Of a stretch of 17,225 bases of DNA, positions 1 through 7,126 are shown piece after piece. The DNA is from Proteobacteria bacterium UBA6921 (GTDB lineage Bacteria > Pseudomonadota > Gammaproteobacteria > SG8-11). The stretch spans positions 1 to 17,225 of the forward strand of contig DKAR01000166.1 in NCBI GenBank assembly GCA_002450895.1, in the 5' to 3' direction. Positions within the stretch are counted from its first letter, which is position 1. Each line of letters opens with the position of its first letter. The notes beneath the pieces were generated by a model, which saw nothing but the letters and a program-made list of their open reading frames with translations, was not told the origin of the DNA and did not search any database. The translations under genes were made by a program, and so were the position numbers.

Positions 1-702
1 GCCACCGCCGTGCATCTGCGCTTCAAGGCGAACGCGCGGTTGCCGGCGAACAAATAGCGCGCCTATGCCTTTCGGCCCGTAGACCTTGTGTGCAGAGAAC
101 GACATAAGATCGACTTTCATGGTCTTGAGATCGATCGGTGTTTTCCCGGCGCTCTGCGCGGCATCGACGTGAAACACGATTCCGCGAGCACGCGTCAATT
201 CACCAATTGCAGCGATATCCTGTATCACGCCGATCTCGTTGTTGACGTGCATGATTGAAACGACAGTCGTATCCGGCCGAAGGGCTGCTTCAAGTGTTTT
301 TAGGTCGATCAAGCCGCTCGGCTCGGGATCGAGGTAGGTCACTTCAAAACCGTCGCGCTCAAGCTGTCGACACGTATCGAGGACCGCCTTGTGCTCCGTC
401 TTGCACGTGACGATGTGCTTGCCCTTCTTCTGGTAAAAGTGGGCTGCCCCCTTAATTGCCAGGTTGTCCGATTCGGTCGCTCCCGATGTCCAGATGATTT
501 CTTTTGGATCCGCGCCGATCAAGTCGGCGACTTGCTGCCGGGCACGCTCTACCGCCTCTTCAGCATGCCAGCCGTACGAATGCGAGCGTGAGGCCGGATT
601 TCCGAACTCTCCATCCGCCGTCAAATACTGCATCATCTTCGCCGCAACACGCGGATCGACCGGTGTTGTCGCTGAGTAATCCAAGTAGATCGGTCTCTTC
701 AT
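1..702 (-). CDS. iscS: Cysteine desulfurase IscS (N-terminal 234 residues; runs off left edge)
   Basis: PLP-dependent cysteine desulfurase that takes sulfur from L-cysteine, forms a persulfide and feeds Fe-S assembly and tRNA thiolation in the cytosol. The frame is open from the ATG at 702-700 to the window edge and begins MKRPIYLDYSATTPVDPRV, typical of IscS. Visible residues fall at the E. coli numbers: His104 in TEHKAVLDTCR, the DAAQS motif near 180, and the PLP lysine Lys206 in SFSAHKVYGPKG, so there is no net insertion or deletion up to that point. The persulfide cysteine loop (about residue 328) lies outside the window. The gene sits 70 bases after iscR on the same strand, and the usual iscU-iscA-hscBA-fdx continuation would be to the left. 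It is probably controlled by IscR through the iscR promoter. Confidence 0.97.
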   Translation of the reverse strand, partial: MKRPIYLDYSATTPVDPRVAAKMMQYLTADGEFGNPASRSHSYGWHAEEAVERARQQVADLIGADPKEIIWTSGATESDNLAIKGAAHFYQKKGKHIVTCKTEHKAVLDTCRQLERDGFEVTYLDPEPSGLIDLKTLEAALRPDTTVVSIMHVNNEIGVIQDIAAIGELTRARGIVFHVDAAQSAGKTPIDLKTMKVDLMSFSAHKVYGPKGIGALFVRRQPRVRLEAQMHGGG

Positions 703-772
703 TTCTGGTCAGGTTCCGGAAACGACTTATCGTCGAATAGTTAAAGAGATAATTGGGTTGCTAGTCGGGCAA

Positions 773-1255
773 TCAAGTTCCGAAAGAAACTCGTTTCTCG
801 CCTCGCTGCGCGGCGACGTCGCGATCCTGTCGCTCGGACACAGCTCGAATCGTATGGTTGTTGACCAGATCTCCCAAGCTGATTCCTTTCAAGAACTTGT
901 AGATCTGCTCGCTCAGATCACCCCACAACTCGTGGGTCAGGCACGTCTTGTTTCCATCTTGGCAATTCCCCATGCCTTCGCACTTGCGGGCGTCAATCTT
1001 CTCGTCCACCGCCGTAATAACGTCGACAACCGCGATCTCTTTCGAGTTTCTGCTCAAGCGATAACCGCCGCCGGGACCGCGGGCACTGGACACTAGCCCG
1101 TTCTTGCGTAATTTGGAAAACAGCTGCTCAAGATAGGAGAGTGAAATACCTTGGCGCTCTGAAATATCCGCGAGGGTAATGGGACCTTCGTCGTCGTGAA
1201 GCGCGAGATCCAACATTGCAGTAACGGCATAGCGACCTTTGGTAGTAAGTTTCAT
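773..1255 (-). CDS. iscR: Fe-S cluster-responsive transcriptional regulator IscR
   Basis: Rrf2-family regulator of 160 residues that senses the cell's Fe-S supply and represses its own isc operon when it carries a [2Fe-2S] cluster. The start MKLTTKGRYAVTAMLDLAL is the family signature; the frame extends 11 codons upstream, but those residues are not conserved. The winged helix covers about residues 1-65, with the recognition part SLSYLEQLFSKLRKNGLV and the wing RGPGGGYRL. The cluster ligands are Cys92, Cys98, Cys105 and probably His108 (C-EGMGN-C-QDGNKT-C-LTH). As I recall E. coli IscR, the last spacer is five residues, so this protein has one extra. The C-terminal part contains the conserved LGDLVNNHTI. 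A candidate type-1 IscR site lies about 120 bases upstream of the start codon. Confidence 0.96.
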   Translation of the reverse strand: MKLTTKGRYAVTAMLDLALHDDEGPITLADISERQGISLSYLEQLFSKLRKNGLVSSARGPGGGYRLSRNSKEIAVVDVITAVDEKIDARKCEGMGNCQDGNKTCLTHELWGDLSEQIYKFLKGISLGDLVNNHTIRAVSERQDRDVAAQRGEKRVSFGT

Positions 1256-1377
1256 TACAGGCACCCTTCTGTTTCGTTCAATTGACAATTCCCAGCATTT
1301 AAAATGGGATTTGACGTTATAGCTTGTACGGGCAAGAAAAAGCTAGCTCTGGCAATAACAATCGATGACAGTAGGCC

Positions 1378-1402
1378 ATGGCCAACCAAATCTGTCAACT
1401 AT
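1378..1402 (-). promoter_or_regulatory. Candidate type-1 IscR operator overlapping the -35 of the iscR-iscS promoter
   Basis: On the minus strand a 25-base stretch begins with the half-site ATAGTTGAC and ends with GGTTGGCCAT. By hand it agrees at 21 of 25 positions with the type-1 consensus of E. coli IscR as I remember it (ATASYYGACTR / WWWYAGTCRRSTAT). The first half-site is perfect. It embeds a perfect -35 hexamer TTGACA (1398-1393). A 17-base spacer leads to a weak -10, CCTACT (1375-1370); TACTGT two bases further is the alternative. This predicts a 5' leader of roughly 105-110 bases before iscR and autorepression by promoter occlusion. The operator is inferred from sequence alone. Confidence 0.6.
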
Positions 1403-1489
1403 TCCTCGGGGATAAACTTCTAACGAAGTCAATGAAGTGACGCCTGGTTGGAGTTCAACCCTTGAATTCGCTGTGGAAAGCTTTAGACC

Positions 1490-2272
1490 CTACTCCGGGG
1501 GCTTCGTCTTATCGGTTTCAGAACCCGGGTTGAGCTCGCACTCATCCAGCGCTGGCAAGGTGTCGTCGCGGACCGGGACCTCCATGCCACGGAGCGCATC
1601 GCCGATCGAGTCCAGTCTTCGGTCAACGGCGTGCAAATGATCCAGCATTAAATCGATCGCGTGGGCTACAGGGTCCGGCATATCGGGAGTTTGGCCATAG
1701 GCGTCAAAGCCAATCTTCTTGGCCATTGCGCGCCTTTTTTCGTCGATCTGCCTGGGCTCGGACCGTCGGACAACCCGACCCGGCACGCCGACAACTGTTG
1801 AGTTGGGCTCCACGTCTTTTACGACAACTGCGTTCGACCCAATTCGACTTCCGGTGCCGATCGTGATTGGTCCAAGGACTTTGGCACCCGCACCGATGAC
1901 GACTTGATTGCCCAGCGTCGGATGGCGCTTTCCCTTGTTCCAGGACGTTCCACCCAAAGTGACGCCATGGTACAGGGTGCAATCGTCTCCTATTTCTGCC
2001 GTCTCGCCGATGACAACCCCCATCCCGTGGTCAATGAAAAACCGCCGCCCAATTGTGGCGCCGGGATGAATCTCAATTCCGGTAAACCAACGTGCCAAAC
2101 CCGCTATAAATCGCGCGAGCCACTTTAGATTTCGATTCCAAAGCGAGTGCGTGAGCCGATGGGCAATCAACGCGTGCACGCCCGGATACGTCGTCAAAAC
2201 CTCAAACGTGGTGCGGGCCGCAGGGTCACGTTCGAACACCGACTGAATATCTTCGCGAATATGCGCAAACAT
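1490..2272 (-). CDS. cysE: Serine O-acetyltransferase (short, EpsC/NifP-like type)
   Basis: Transfers acetyl from acetyl-CoA to L-serine to give O-acetylserine, the carbon skeleton for cysteine. It has 260 residues from the ATG at 2272, beginning MFAHIREDIQSVFERDPAAR; a TTG five codons upstream is less likely. A short helical N-terminal domain (1-62) precedes the left-handed beta-helix of hexapeptide repeats (about 65-165). The helix contains GIEIHPGATIG, DHGMGVVIGETAEIG with the catalytic His82, and YHGVTLGGT. The lack of the long E. coli N-terminal region and the IEIHPGA motif place it with short-form enzymes. The tail after residue 170 is acidic, with a predicted helix at about 195-225. 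It lies between trmJ and iscR, a common order, and supplies cysteine upstream of IscS. Confidence 0.95.
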   Translation of the reverse strand: MFAHIREDIQSVFERDPAARTTFEVLTTYPGVHALIAHRLTHSLWNRNLKWLARFIAGLARWFTGIEIHPGATIGRRFFIDHGMGVVIGETAEIGDDCTLYHGVTLGGTSWNKGKRHPTLGNQVVIGAGAKVLGPITIGTGSRIGSNAVVVKDVEPNSTVVGVPGRVVRRSEPRQIDEKRRAMAKKIGFDAYGQTPDMPDPVAHAIDLMLDHLHAVDRRLDSIGDALRGMEVPVRDDTLPALDECELNPGSETDKTKPPE

Positions 2273-2312
2273 GAAGGATCTGCTCAAGGCCCAGGGACGC
2301 GCGCAGTGACAA

Positions 2313-3062
2313 TCACTCCCGGACGCCCGCTTTTTGCTGCGCCGCGGTGAGTATGCCGCGCAGAATGTTCAATTCGATTGTATCAGGCTGCATTCGATTG
2401 AACATCCGACGCAATCGACGTTCAAGCTGCCGCGGGTTGTCCGGATCGAGAAACTCAAGCTGCGTCAGAACTTTCAAAAGGTGGTCGAAAAACAGGTCGA
2501 ATTCTCCAGATCCCGCCGGGATATGGTCTTTTTGCTCGACGCCGGTTTTGCCACCCGCGGAAAGCGTGGCAACTCGCAATTCATAGCAGATCACTTGTGC
2601 CGCCGCGGAGAGATTTAACGAGGAATAGTCCGGGTTTGCGGGAATCTGAACCAGGGCATGGCACAAGTCGAGCTGCTTATTGGTGAGTCCAACCCGTTCA
2701 GAGCCAAACACAATTGCTACTGGTGATTGGACGGCCTGTGCCATTGCGCGGCCGGCGGCTTCGCGGGGATCCAAAGTTGGCCACGATATTGTCCGGTCGC
2801 GCGCGCTGGTGGCAAGAACGAGACCGCAATCGACCACAGCGTCGGAAAGAGTCGCGAACACTTTTGCCGTGTGCAAAAGATCAGCCGCGCCCGCTGCGCG
2901 CGCCGAGGCTTCGGCATGTGGAAACTTCTTCGGAGAAACCAGACGCAAGTCGGAAAGACCCATGGTCTTCATCGCTCGAGCGACGCCTCCGATATTCCCC
3001 GGGTGGGACGTCTCCACGAGGACCACACAACATCGATCCAAAATATTCGTTTCCAGCGTCAT
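2313..3062 (-). CDS. trmJ: tRNA (cytidine/uridine-2'-O-)-methyltransferase TrmJ
   Basis: SPOUT-family methyltransferase that adds a 2'-O-methyl group at position 32 of several tRNAs, using S-adenosylmethionine. The ATG at 3062 (MTLETNILDRCCVVLVETSH) follows a Shine-Dalgarno AAAGG at good spacing. The frame extends 44 codons upstream but without conserved sequence. The product is 249 residues, as usual for TrmJ. Visible motifs are ETSHPGNIGGVARAMKTMGL (17-36), IVFGSERVGL (117-126) and IPANPDYSSLNLSAAAQVI (140-158), which form the knotted cofactor site. A helical C-terminal extension (about 170-249) is typical of this subfamily. It is divergent from suhB and 40 bases upstream of cysE. Confidence 0.96.
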   Translation of the reverse strand: MTLETNILDRCCVVLVETSHPGNIGGVARAMKTMGLSDLRLVSPKKFPHAEASARAAGAADLLHTAKVFATLSDAVVDCGLVLATSARDRTISWPTLDPREAAGRAMAQAVQSPVAIVFGSERVGLTNKQLDLCHALVQIPANPDYSSLNLSAAAQVICYELRVATLSAGGKTGVEQKDHIPAGSGEFDLFFDHLLKVLTQLEFLDPDNPRQLERRLRRMFNRMQPDTIELNILRGILTAAQQKAGVRE

Positions 3063-3188
3063 TGCCCTTTCCCAGATTGTTGCCAATTTCTTGTTTGATC
3101 GCCGCACCTGATAGAATACGCGGGCTGCGCATATTGGCGCAGCTATATTGCCGGAAACCCATTGGTGTCCGCTGGAGTTCTTTAAATC
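3063..3188 (+). promoter_or_regulatory. Divergent trmJ / suhB promoter region with a leader hairpin
   Basis: This 126-base divergent region carries a plus-strand -10 TAGAAT (3112-3117) preceded by TGA. A weak -35 lies at TTGTTT (3091-3096, spacer 15) or CTTGTT (3090-3095, spacer 16). Seven bases after the -10 begins a perfect inverted repeat, GCTGCGC (3124-3130) and GCGCAGC (3137-3143), with loop ATATTG. It would form a 7-bp hairpin at or near the 5' end of the suhB transcript. GGAG at 3174-3177 is a loosely spaced Shine-Dalgarno for suhB. I did not find a clear minus-strand promoter for trmJ here. Confidence 0.45.
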
Positions 3189-3986
3189 ATGCATCCCATG
3201 CTCAACATCGCGATCCGGGCAGCTCGGAACGCGGGCAACGTCATGTTGCGTTCGGTCGACCGAATCGACACGTTAACCATTACGTCGAAGGCGCGTAATG
3301 ACTATGTCAGCGAAGTTGACCGGCAGGCGGAAATGGAAATCATTTCGGTCATTCGAAAGGCATATCCAAGCCATGGGATCCTCGCCGAAGAGAGCGGCGA
3401 ACAACCTGGTGATGACTTCGTCTGGATCATCGACCCGTTGGACGGCACGACCAATTTTCTGCATGGGTTTCCGCAGTTTTCGGTTTCCATCGCGGTGCAA
3501 CATAAAGGTGTACTAACTCAAGCGGTCGTTTACGACCCGCTCCGGCAGGAGCTTTTCACCGCCACACGCGGCTCCGGAGCTCAGCTGAACAATCGCCGCA
3601 TTCGCGTAACGCAACTGGCGGGACTGGAAGGCGCACTGCTGGGAACCGGCTTTCCGTTCAAGTTTCAGGAACATCTCGACTGTTACCTGCGCACATTCAA
3701 AACATTTACTGAAATGACTGCCGGAATACGCCGTGCGGGTTCCGCGGCTCTTGACCTGGCCTACGTCGCCGCTGGCCGAATGGACGGATTCTGGGAATTT
3801 GGCCTTCGCAAGTGGGACATGGCTGCGGGCGCACTACTGATTCAGGAGGCCGGCGGCCTGGTGGGCGACCTTGCCGGGGGCAATGAATTCCTCGAGACCG
3901 GAAACGTCGTTGCAGCCGGAGCAAAGACCTTCAAAGCAATGCTTCAGACCCTGCACCCATTACTCTCGCCTGAGCTTCGAAAGTAA
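3189..3986 (+). CDS. suhB: Inositol-1-monophosphatase SuhB
   Basis: Mg-dependent inositol monophosphatase family protein of 265 residues. In enteric bacteria SuhB also joins the rRNA transcription antitermination complex; whether that applies here is not visible. The start MHPMLNIAIRAARNAGNVM matches the E. coli N-terminus closely. Metal-site motifs are EESG (Glu67, Glu68), WIIDPLDGTTNFLHGFP (Asp82, Asp85) and WDMAAGALLIQEAGG (Asp210). It is transcribed away from trmJ and precedes the pilU-like gene by 100 bases. Confidence 0.95.
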   Translation: MHPMLNIAIRAARNAGNVMLRSVDRIDTLTITSKARNDYVSEVDRQAEMEIISVIRKAYPSHGILAEESGEQPGDDFVWIIDPLDGTTNFLHGFPQFSVSIAVQHKGVLTQAVVYDPLRQELFTATRGSGAQLNNRRIRVTQLAGLEGALLGTGFPFKFQEHLDCYLRTFKTFTEMTAGIRRAGSAALDLAYVAAGRMDGFWEFGLRKWDMAAGALLIQEAGGLVGDLAGGNEFLETGNVVAAGAKTFKAMLQTLHPLLSPELRK

Positions 3987-4086
3987 TTGAGAACAGCCAC
4001 ACACACCTCAGAGACATGCCCTGATAAATTGATCGCACACCGTCATTGAGAACGGTTCTGTCAAATTATGCTGTAGGGGTGTCATC

Positions 4087-5172
4087 GTGGATCTGCTCGC
4101 CAAGCTTTTGAAAGAAATGGTGGATCAAAACGCGTCAGACTTGTTCCTGACGCCTGGAATCGTTCCCGCATTGCGTATCAACGGCTCAGTGCGGCTTTGC
4201 GGAAAAACACCGCTGCCCAATGGCGCCACCGAATCCATGGTGCGGCTCATTGCGCGCAATCAGGATTTTGAAACGTTCAAATCGTCACATGAAATGAACA
4301 TCGGATTCGATGTCCCCCGCCTGGGTCGATTCCGATGCAATATCTTCCGCCAGCGTCGCGATACTTCGTTGGTTATTCGCGCCATTCCCGGATCGGTACC
4401 CAGTTTTGACTGGCTGGGATTGCCTGACGAATTGCTCAATGTCGTTCAACTCAAACACGGTTTGGTACTGGTCGTCGGCCCGTCGGGATCCGGAAAGTCC
4501 ACTACGCTTGCCGCAATGATGCAGCACCGGGCTTCGAGCTCGTCGAGCCACATCATTACAGTCGAGGACCCGATCGAATATGTCCTCGATCCCGGGCAAT
4601 CGGTAGTCAACCAGCGCGAGCTCGGGTTTGACACCAAGTCGTATCACAACGCGCTGATCAACGCATTGCGCCAGTCTCCGGATGTATTGATGGTGGGCGA
4701 AATCCGCGACCGGAACATCATGGAGGACGTGATCGAATTTTCCGACACCGGCCACCTTTGCCTTTCGACACTGCATGCAAATACCGCGAGCCAGGTATTC
4801 GAAAGAATCACCAATATGTTCCCGTCTGATCAGCGCGATGCTTTGTGTCAGACGCTGGCAACAAACGTACAAGCCATTATTTCCCAGCGCCTCGTGCCGA
4901 CCCTCGACGGACGACGTACAGTCGCCTATGAACTTCTGATTGCGACAGCACGAATTCGCGACCTGATTCGCCGCCAGGACTTCTCTGCGCTGCATGAATC
5001 CATCGAAAAGGACACGAATCACGGGATGCAAACCTTCGATCAATCCCTGTATGATTTGTATCGCAGAGGCGTGATCTCGCCGGAAACGGCGCTGGAAAAT
5101 GCAGAATCGGTCAATAACATGCGACTGAAGATGCGCCTCGCAACCGGACCGCGGGAGATCTCGACGGCTTAG
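4087..5172 (+). CDS. pilU: PilU-type type IV pilus retraction ATPase
   Basis: PilT/PilU-family motor ATPase of 361 residues, cytosolic at the base of the type IV pilus, expected to assist retraction and twitching. The start is GTG at 4087 with AGGGG about eight bases upstream. The N-terminal PAS-like domain covers about 1-105. The ATPase core has Walker A GPSGSGKST (131-139), the Asp box ITVEDPIEYV (157-166), the Walker B region VLMVGEIRD (200-208) and the His box TGHLCLSTLHAN (221-232). PilU is preferred over PilT because of the tail DTNHGMQTFDQSLYDLY followed by ISPETALENAESVNNMRL, typical of PilU. No pilT is adjacent, although the two are often paired. The 100-base gap upstream shows no convincing terminator, so cotranscription with suhB is possible. 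Confidence 0.9.
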   Translation: MDLLAKLLKEMVDQNASDLFLTPGIVPALRINGSVRLCGKTPLPNGATESMVRLIARNQDFETFKSSHEMNIGFDVPRLGRFRCNIFRQRRDTSLVIRAIPGSVPSFDWLGLPDELLNVVQLKHGLVLVVGPSGSGKSTTLAAMMQHRASSSSSHIITVEDPIEYVLDPGQSVVNQRELGFDTKSYHNALINALRQSPDVLMVGEIRDRNIMEDVIEFSDTGHLCLSTLHANTASQVFERITNMFPSDQRDALCQTLATNVQAIISQRLVPTLDGRRTVAYELLIATARIRDLIRRQDFSALHESIEKDTNHGMQTFDQSLYDLYRRGVISPETALENAESVNNMRLKMRLATGPREISTA

Positions 5173-5206
5173 CTTAATGCCCGATTGAATACGGAGTTGC
5201 TCAATT

Positions 5207-6019
5207 TTGTCTCTTCCATTGATACTTGAACCCGAGCAACTCCAAGGTCATCTCGACGACCCTTCAGTCCGTGTCGTGGATGTGTGTCGTTACGATGTCT
5301 TCCTGCAGCAGCATATTCCTGGCTCGGTACACGTCGAATACCCGCATATCGTCCGCCACGCCCCCCCGGTCATGGGACTTCTTCCTGACAAGGAAATGCT
5401 TGCACGGGTCTTATCGCATCTTGGAATCACACCGGAAACACACATTGTCGCCTACGACGACGAAGGCGGTGGTAAAGCGTCACGATTTCTTTGGACGCTG
5501 GATTGCATTGGTCACACGTCCTATTCACTGCTAAACGGCGGGCTGCATGCGTGGGCCAATGAAGGGTACCCGCGCGATACGCACGTCACCGAATCGAACC
5601 CGACAACCTACGAGGTCCAGTACAAGCAAGGCCCCAGTTGCGACCTGCAGTATGTCAAGTCACACCTTGCTGATCCAAATGTCCGTATTGTCGATTGCAG
5701 AAGTGCTGGGGAGTTCCACGGAAGTGTGGTACGCGCGGCGCGCGGTGGACACATCCCCGGCGCCGTGAACTTTGACTGGGTCAACGCGATGGATCAGCAA
5801 CGAAATCTACGTATTCGTACGTCGAATGAGTTGGAACCGATGTTTGCGAAACTTGGAATTACTCCGGAGCGGGAAATAATTCTTTATTGCCAGACACACC
5901 ACCGTTCCGCGCATACCTACATCGTACTTAAATCACTGGGATTTCAGTTGCTGCGCGGTTATCCCGGGTCGTGGTCTGAGTGGGGAAACAAGGCGGAACT
6001 TCCGGTTGAAGCTGGCTGA
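5207..6019 (+). CDS. rhdA: Thiosulfate sulfurtransferase (RhdA-like, two rhodanese domains)
   Basis: Tandem-rhodanese sulfurtransferase, about 270 residues. It moves sulfane sulfur from thiosulfate or a related donor to cyanide or another thiol acceptor via a cysteine persulfide. The inactive N-terminal domain (about 5-125) includes VAYDDEGGGKASRFLW. The catalytic domain (about 140-265) has GGHIPGAVNFDW and the active loop CQTHHRS with Cys228. That loop and the ending SWSEWGN resemble Azotobacter RhdA, not 3-mercaptopyruvate sulfurtransferases. The start is uncertain: TTG at 5207 has GGAG ten bases upstream, and another TTG follows four codons later. It lies 34 bases after pilU and is probably cotranscribed. 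The sulfur chemistry fits the nearby iscS and cysE, but a shared pathway is inference. Confidence 0.88.
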   Translation: MSLPLILEPEQLQGHLDDPSVRVVDVCRYDVFLQQHIPGSVHVEYPHIVRHAPPVMGLLPDKEMLARVLSHLGITPETHIVAYDDEGGGKASRFLWTLDCIGHTSYSLLNGGLHAWANEGYPRDTHVTESNPTTYEVQYKQGPSCDLQYVKSHLADPNVRIVDCRSAGEFHGSVVRAARGGHIPGAVNFDWVNAMDQQRNLRIRTSNELEPMFAKLGITPEREIILYCQTHHRSAHTYIVLKSLGFQLLRGYPGSWSEWGNKAELPVEAG

Positions 6020-6063
6020 CAGAGCGCCAAATTCGGTCTCCGTCGGTGAAGTTGAAAATAGGA

Positions 6064-6381
6064 CTACTTAAGAGTCGCCAACTGCAATTGGGCCTTTTCG
6101 AATCCGGCCGCTGCTGATTTCTTGAGCCAGGTTCGAGCCATTTGTTCGTTCTTTTTCGTACCGTGCCCGTACTGATACATCATGGCCAGCTGAAATTGCG
6201 AACATCCGTCGCCTTTCTTCGCGGCGGCTTCAAATTTCTTGAAGGCTTGCGTATGGTTACCTTCGACATACGCTTGCATTCCGTCAAGACATGCGTCCGC
6301 CGCATTGGCATTTGAAGCCAACGCGAACAGCATCGTCACGGCGAACAGCCCCCCAGTGGTGTACTTCGACTGATACAACAT
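6064..6381 (-). CDS. Small secreted Sel1-repeat (TPR-like) protein
   Basis: Protein of 105 residues with a clear Sec signal peptide: basic start, hydrophobic stretch about 10-22, probable cleavage after ASNANA (about residue 27). The mature part of about 78 residues holds a helical pair (DGMQAYVEGNHTQAFKKFEAAAKKGD) and one good Sel1 repeat, LAMMYQYGHGTKKNEQMARTWLKKSAAAG (65-93), then a partial repeat. Cys31 and Cys60 could form a disulfide in the periplasm. Sel1 repeats bind proteins; no enzyme motif is present. It follows the cytochrome c1 gene by about 106 bases on the same strand, with AGGA before its ATG. A role linked to the bc1 complex is suggested only by position. Confidence 0.8.
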   Translation of the reverse strand: MLYQSKYTTGGLFAVTMLFALASNANAADACLDGMQAYVEGNHTQAFKKFEAAAKKGDGCSQFQLAMMYQYGHGTKKNEQMARTWLKKSAAAGFEKAQLQLATLK

Positions 6382-6487
6382 ACGGGCATCCTACCCTATT
6401 TTTAGCGTGATCTGTTAGCCTGGAACCGTCGCCAGAAAAAACTTTTTTAGCCTGTGATGAAACGCGAGCCTGCAACCTAAGGTTCAG

Positions 6488-7126
6488 TTAAGACGGAATA
6501 CCTTTCCAAACCCGCCGCTTGACGAAGTACAAAAGGACTGTCACGAGAATCAGATAGGCAATTACATAGCGCCCAAGCGTACGTCGTTCCCCCGCTCGCG
6601 GATCCGATGCCCATTCCAAAAATACGGCAGCATCGCGGATTTGTCCTTCAATTGCAGCGCGATCGGTACCGCTTGAAGTTGCATACCCGAGCACATCCGG
6701 CATTCGGGTTTCCGGCTTCATTCGATTTACCACAGACCCATCGGACTCAAGCGCAAAAGAAGTTACAAACGAATAGATGTAGTTCGCCCCGCCTTCGCGT
6801 GCCTTCGCCAGCGTGGATTGGTCCGGCGGGATTCTGCCGAAGGACTCTGATGCGGCCGCATCGTCCATCGCGCTCAACAAAGAATCGTCGGGCGCATGCT
6901 CGCCACGAAGCTTGGTAATTTCAGGCTCAGCGATGCCGGCGAAGCGGAGGTCTTGATAACGCATGTAGCGCAGACTGTGACAACCCATACACACATTCAA
7001 TACGACTTCGGCACCGCGATGAATCGCTTCCGTGGAACGGTCAAACTCTATTTTCGCAACTGGCTTTTCCGACGCAGACGCCGTAAGTCCTAAGAACAAG
7101 GCCATGACCGCAATCAACGAGCGCAC
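6488..7126 (-). CDS. petC: Cytochrome c1 subunit of the bc1 complex (compact form)
   Basis: Haem c subunit that passes electrons from the Rieske protein to soluble or membrane cytochromes, facing the periplasm. I place the start at the GTG 7126-7124, which shares one base with the petB stop (TAGTG) and has GGGTGG upstream. This gives MRSLIAVMALFLGLTASASE, a clean signal peptide. A longer frame to 7222 would overlap petB by 97 bases. In the 212-residue product the haem site CMGCH is at 46-50, the axial Met is probably Met142 in RMPDVLG, and a C-terminal membrane anchor (YVIAYLILVTVLLYFVKRR) ends the protein. It looks shorter than the roughly 240-250 residues I expect for gammaproteobacterial c1, mainly between the haem site and the anchor. 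Confidence 0.93.
   Translation of the reverse strand: MRSLIAVMALFLGLTASASEKPVAKIEFDRSTEAIHRGAEVVLNVCMGCHSLRYMRYQDLRFAGIAEPEITKLRGEHAPDDSLLSAMDDAAASESFGRIPPDQSTLAKAREGGANYIYSFVTSFALESDGSVVNRMKPETRMPDVLGYATSSGTDRAAIEGQIRDAAVFLEWASDPRAGERRTLGRYVIAYLILVTVLLYFVKRRVWKGIPS

Noticed and set aside
1450..1470. TTCAA-CCC-TTGAA inverted repeat after cysE as a terminator
   Set aside because: The stem is only five weak pairs with no T-run, so it was not annotated.
2714..3298. 194-codon and other long plus-strand frames across trmJ
   Set aside because: They are shadows of trmJ, rich in Arg, Pro and Ser with no recognisable motif.
4285..5043. 252-codon open frame on the minus strand
   Set aside because: It is antisense to the clearly conserved pilU-like gene, whose ATPase motifs are all in the plus frame.
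6436..6448. AAAAAAcTTTTTT symmetrical run as a bidirectional terminator
   Set aside because: There is no GC-rich stem around it; it may only be an AT-rich promoter-proximal patch for the Sel1 gene.
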